Below, one piece after another: positions 6,050-7,762 of a DNA stretch of 7,762 nt. The DNA is from Planctomycetales bacterium. Lineage in GTDB: Bacteria > Planctomycetota > Planctomycetia > Isosphaerales > Isosphaeraceae. Made by a program: the position numbers and the translations under genes. The first letter of the stretch is position 1. Every line of letters starts with the position of its first letter. The stretch lies in NCBI GenBank assembly GCA_027435495.1, contig DAHZZC010000025.1:1-7762 (forward strand). The letters are read 5' to 3'. Under the pieces are notes generated by a model. It did no database searches. It was not told the DNA's origin and saw only the letters and a list, made by a program, of their open reading frames with translations.

Positions 6050-6493
6050 TCAGCGGCCGATCTTGATCTGCCGCGGCCTGGCCTGTTCCGACTTGGGGAG
6101 CGTGAGTGTCAAAACCCCGTGCTCGAAGCTTGCCTGGGCCTTGTCGGAGTCGACGGGCGTCGCCAGCGAGAGCGTCCGGCGGAACTGGCCGGTCCGGCGC
6201 TCGCGGAGGTGCCACCGCTCGCTCTTCTTCTCCTCGTCCGCCCGCGACTCGCCCTGGATGGTCAGGGTGTCGCCGTGGACGGTGATCTGCACGTCGTCGG
6301 GCTTCACGCCCGGCAGCGACGCCTTCACCACGAACGCATTCTCATCCTCGACGACGTCGAGCGGCAACAACCCGGGGGCGCCCGGCTGACCTGGCACGCT
6401 CGACGGCCGGATGAAACTCTCGCGGAAAAGGGCGTTCATCGCATCGCTGAGGCTCACCGCCTCGCGGAACGGATCCCAGCGTTCGACGGACAT
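6050..6493 (-). CDS. Small heat-shock protein, Hsp20/alpha-crystallin (second of pair)
   Basis: The product has 147 residues, a normal sHSP size. The N-terminal arm starts MSVERWDPFREAVSLSDAMN. The alpha-crystallin domain spans about residues 43-140, with FVVKASLPGVKPDDVQITV, DTLTIQGE and the family signature FEHGVLTLTLPK. The C-terminus has an IxI-type anchor (QIKI). Such proteins form ATP-independent oligomers that bind unfolding proteins in the cytoplasm and hold them for refolding by DnaK/ClpB. The start is supported by GAGGAGA 8 bases upstream. It lies 112 bp downstream of a second sHSP on the same strand. No separate promoter was recognised in that gap, so co-transcription from the sigma-54 promoter upstream of the first gene is plausible but not shown. 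The product assignment is very secure. Confidence 0.95.
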   Translation of the reverse strand: MSVERWDPFREAVSLSDAMNALFRESFIRPSSVPGQPGAPGLLPLDVVEDENAFVVKASLPGVKPDDVQITVHGDTLTIQGESRADEEKKSERWHLRERRTGQFRRTLSLATPVDSDKAQASFEHGVLTLTLPKSEQARPRQIKIGR

Positions 6494-6605
6494 CGCGTCG
6501 GTCTCCTCGGATTCGGATGGGGAGTCGGGGTGGGGATGGGGCGGATATCGGGACGCCCGACGGACGCGCCGGAGTCCTCCCGACCGCGACGCGCCGGGGC
6601 CATTC

Positions 6606-7058
6606 TCAGGCCGATCCGCTCGACTTCAGCGCGATCTTCCGGGGCTTCGCCTCGGCGCTCCTCGGCAGGGTCAGCCGGAGGACGCCCCGGCTCAGCTCGG
6701 CCTCGACGTGGGCCGCGTCGATCTCGTCGGGGAGCCGGATCGCCCGCTCGAATCGTCCCCAGTTTCGGCCGTCGTAGAGGTACTTCCGGTCGGCCTCGGG
6801 CTTGCGCTCGCCCCGGATATAGAGAACGCCCTTGTGGACCGTCACCTCGACGTCCTCCTCCGCCATGCCGGGGAGGTCGGCCTCGACGTAGATCCGGTCC
6901 TCGTCGTGCCAGAGCGAGATCGGCGCCGAGGCACCGGCGGCGCGGGGCGCCAGGCCGAAGGCCGCATCGTCGAAGAGTCGGTCGAACAGCCCCTCCAGCC
7001 GATTCATCGGAGAGGCACACTGAGTCATCGTCACGTTGTTGCGAATGGCAGGCACCAT
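6606..7058 (-). CDS. Small heat-shock protein, Hsp20/alpha-crystallin (first of pair)
   Basis: The product has 150 residues. The N-terminal arm contains MNRLEGLFDRLFDD, typical of class A-like bacterial sHSPs. The alpha-crystallin domain (about residues 48-142) includes IYVEADLPGMAEEDVEVTV, GVLYIRGER and the signature LSRGVLRLTLPRS, then a terminal KIAL anchor. The frame is open upstream to 7220, but the ATG at 7058 has an excellent ribosome binding site (GGGAGGAGAAGG at 7063-7074). Everything upstream reads as a repetitive leader, so 7058 is chosen. It is a holdase chaperone; with its neighbour it may form mixed oligomers, which is inference. The leader is about 135 bases from the predicted sigma-54 start near 7193. 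The two sHSPs are diverged from each other, so this is not a recent duplication. Confidence 0.95.
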   Translation of the reverse strand: MVPAIRNNVTMTQCASPMNRLEGLFDRLFDDAAFGLAPRAAGASAPISLWHDEDRIYVEADLPGMAEEDVEVTVHKGVLYIRGERKPEADRKYLYDGRNWGRFERAIRLPDEIDAAHVEAELSRGVLRLTLPRSAEAKPRKIALKSSGSA

Positions 7059-7137
7059 CAGTCCTTCTCCTCCCAAAAGCCCACGGGCCACGATTGAAAG
7101 GAAAGTTCTCCAATTCGTCTCCGGAAGCCTCCGCCGG

Positions 7138-7182
7138 TCGTCGGCCCGTGCGTCGTCGGCCCGTGCGTCGCCGGCCCGACTG
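7138..7182 (-). repeat. 15-bp tandem repeat in Hsp20 leader
   Basis: The plus-strand unit tcgtcggcccgtgcg occurs at 7138-7152 and 7153-7167 (identical), with a third at 7168-7182 (12 of 15). It lies within the predicted leader RNA of the first Hsp20 gene. Each of the two perfect units is complementary to 7082-7093, just upstream of the ribosome binding site: 12 pairs with one bulged base. Confidence 0.7.
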
Positions 7183-7203
7183 CTTCCTTCGTTCGAGAGA
7201 AAA

Positions 7204-7219
7204 TGCAAGGCGCGTGCCA
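7204..7219 (-). promoter_or_regulatory. Sigma-54 (-24/-12) promoter of the Hsp20 genes
   Basis: On the minus strand the sequence reads TGGCACGCGCCTTGCA, followed by TTTTC. It matches the sigma-54 consensus TGGCACG-N4-TTGC(A/T) at every specified position, with GG and GC 10 bases apart. The predicted start is an A near 7193, about 135 bases before the Hsp20 start codon. No CIRCE element was seen in 7059-7368. Activator-like palindromes lie at the expected upstream distance. Confidence 0.8.
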
Positions 7220-7278
7220 TACAGAAAATATTGTGCTTACTGATTGACTACAAAAGACTTGAGGTTTTAAGCCGAAAA

Positions 7279-7312
7279 GACTGCCATGCGATTCTGTGTC
7301 AATATGGCAGTC
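7279..7312 (-). promoter_or_regulatory. Upstream activator-like inverted repeat, proximal
   Basis: GACTGCCAT (7279-7287) and ATGGCAGTC (7304-7312) are perfect 9-bp arms around 16 bases. The right arm overlaps a 13-mer (TGTCAATATGGCA, 7297-7309) that differs at one position from the perfect palindrome at 7337-7349. The sites lie about 86-119 bp upstream of the predicted sigma-54 start, where bacterial enhancer-binding proteins bind. The stretch from 7220 to 7310 is noticeably AT-rich for this genome. Confidence 0.55.
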
Positions 7313-7336
7313 GTTTGGCAGGCCGACCATCTTGTA

Positions 7337-7349
7337 TGCCAATATGGCA
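7337..7349. promoter_or_regulatory. Upstream activator-like palindrome, distal
   Basis: TGCCAATATGGCA is a palindrome with 5-bp arms TGCCA/TGGCA around 3 bases, centred about 150 bp upstream of the predicted sigma-54 start. It is exactly 40 bp from the near-identical 13-mer at 7297-7309, close to four helical turns. It sits only about 20 bp past the stop codon of the EIIA gene. Confidence 0.55.
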
Positions 7350-7368
7350 GTAGGAGGTGGCCTGGCCG

Positions 7369-7762
7369 TCAGGCGATGGGGTCGGCTTCGGTGACGGGGA
7401 CACTCGGGCGGCGAGGGTCGGGCGGGCGATGGAGGACGTCGGAGATCCGGAGGGCGGCGAGTAGTTCGGTGGGCGTCCTGGCGTTCAGGGCCTGGTCACG
7501 GACGTGGGGATCGTGGGTCATCCGGGCGATCGAGGCGAGGATCTGGAGCTGGGCGCCAGCGTCGGCGGGGGGTGTGAGGACGAGGAAAACCAGGTGGACG
7601 GGCTCGGCGTCGGGGGCGTCGAAGTCGAGGCCGGTGCGGAAGAGTCCGGCGACGACGATCGGCTCGCGGACGTTGACTGGCCGGGCGTGGGGGACGGCGA
7701 TGCCCCGCCCGATCGCGGTGCTCATCATCGCCTCGCGGGCCAGGACCTGCTCGGCGACCCAG
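7369..7762 (-). CDS. PTS EIIA domain protein, PtsN/fructose type (5' partial)
   Basis: The frame runs from the right window edge to TGA at 7371-7369, with 130 visible residues. The visible start reads VAEQVLAREAMMSTAIGRGIAVPHAR. The GIAVPHAR block is the active-site motif of type-2 (mannitol/fructose/nitrogen) EIIA domains, and its His (codon 7689-7687) would be the phosphorylated residue. Later segments, VHLVFLVLTPPADAGAQLQILASIARM and the helix up to LLAAL, complete the usual fold. A Pro/Arg-rich tail of about 25 residues follows. In PTS-Ntr systems EIIA is a regulator rather than a transporter part. The missing N-terminus means a fusion to another domain cannot be excluded. No EIIB/EIIC gene is visible. 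The open frame continues past the ATG at 7728, so that ATG is not the true start. Confidence 0.88.
   Translation of the reverse strand, partial: WVAEQVLAREAMMSTAIGRGIAVPHARPVNVREPIVVAGLFRTGLDFDAPDAEPVHLVFLVLTPPADAGAQLQILASIARMTHDPHVRDQALNARTPTELLAALRISDVLHRPPDPRRPSVPVTEADPIA

Noticed and set aside
7059..7220. Upstream start at 7220 for the first Hsp20
   Set aside because: The extra 54 residues derive from the leader repeats, overlap the sigma-54 promoter, and lack a ribosome binding site; 7058 has a very strong one.
6119..7243. 374-codon open frame on the plus strand across both Hsp20 genes
   Set aside because: It runs antisense to two clear Hsp20 genes and across their spacer, is Arg/Pro/Ser-rich and low in complexity, and has no domain or ribosome binding site.
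7138..7351. Short repeats as a possible CRISPR array
   Set aside because: The units are 13-15 bp, either adjacent or part of palindromes, with no 25-40 bp repeats, regular spacers or cas genes.
7059..7368. CIRCE (HrcA) or ROSE element before the Hsp20 gene
   Set aside because: The TTAGCACTC-N9-GAGTGCTAA inverted repeat is absent, and no ROSE-type hairpin covering the ribosome binding site is visible.

Overview
The window looks like chromosomal DNA of a high-GC planctomycete, most plausibly in the Isosphaeraceae/Singulisphaera range. The main evidence is the DUF1559 prepilin-like protein ending in the H-X9-DG motif at the left edge. Supporting it are the adjacent small lipoprotein with a carboxypeptidase-regulatory-like domain, the paired DUF3179 proteins, and possible sigma-54 promoters. 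The phylum call is fairly firm; the genus is a guess.

Left part (1-3065): a DUF1559 gene, cut at its 5' end, converges on a lipoprotein gene, with a strong 15-bp stem-loop between their ends. Upstream of the lipoprotein, on the same minus strand, are two tandem paralogous membrane-anchored DUF3179 proteins. Middle (3066-5624): a divergent intergenic region leads to a large MFS transporter of the anion:cation symporter type. It is followed by a small two-helix membrane protein and, convergent to that, a 99-residue PQ-loop/SemiSWEET-like protein.

Right part (5625-7762): this is the most interesting section. Two small heat-shock proteins (Hsp20/alpha-crystallin) lie in tandem on the minus strand. 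The first is preceded by a textbook -24/-12 sigma-54 promoter (GGCACG-N4-TTGCA) and, 75-155 bp further upstream, by palindromic sites spaced 40 bp apart, as expected for an enhancer-binding activator. A second sequence with the same GGCACG-N4-TTGCA core lies on the plus strand at 5675-5689. It precedes a ribosome binding site and a small unrecognised ORF (5747-5968), whose 3' part is made of a roughly 115-bp nested palindromic element. The right edge holds a PTS EIIA (PtsN/fructose type) domain gene, cut at its 5' end, whose stop codon is about 20 bp from the activator sites.

Read together, the right part suggests an activator- and sigma-54-controlled protein-protection module of two sHSPs, possibly with a second co-regulated transcript. 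The left and middle parts look like ordinary planctomycete envelope and transport genes. I saw no tRNA, rRNA, CRISPR array, transposase or phage gene.
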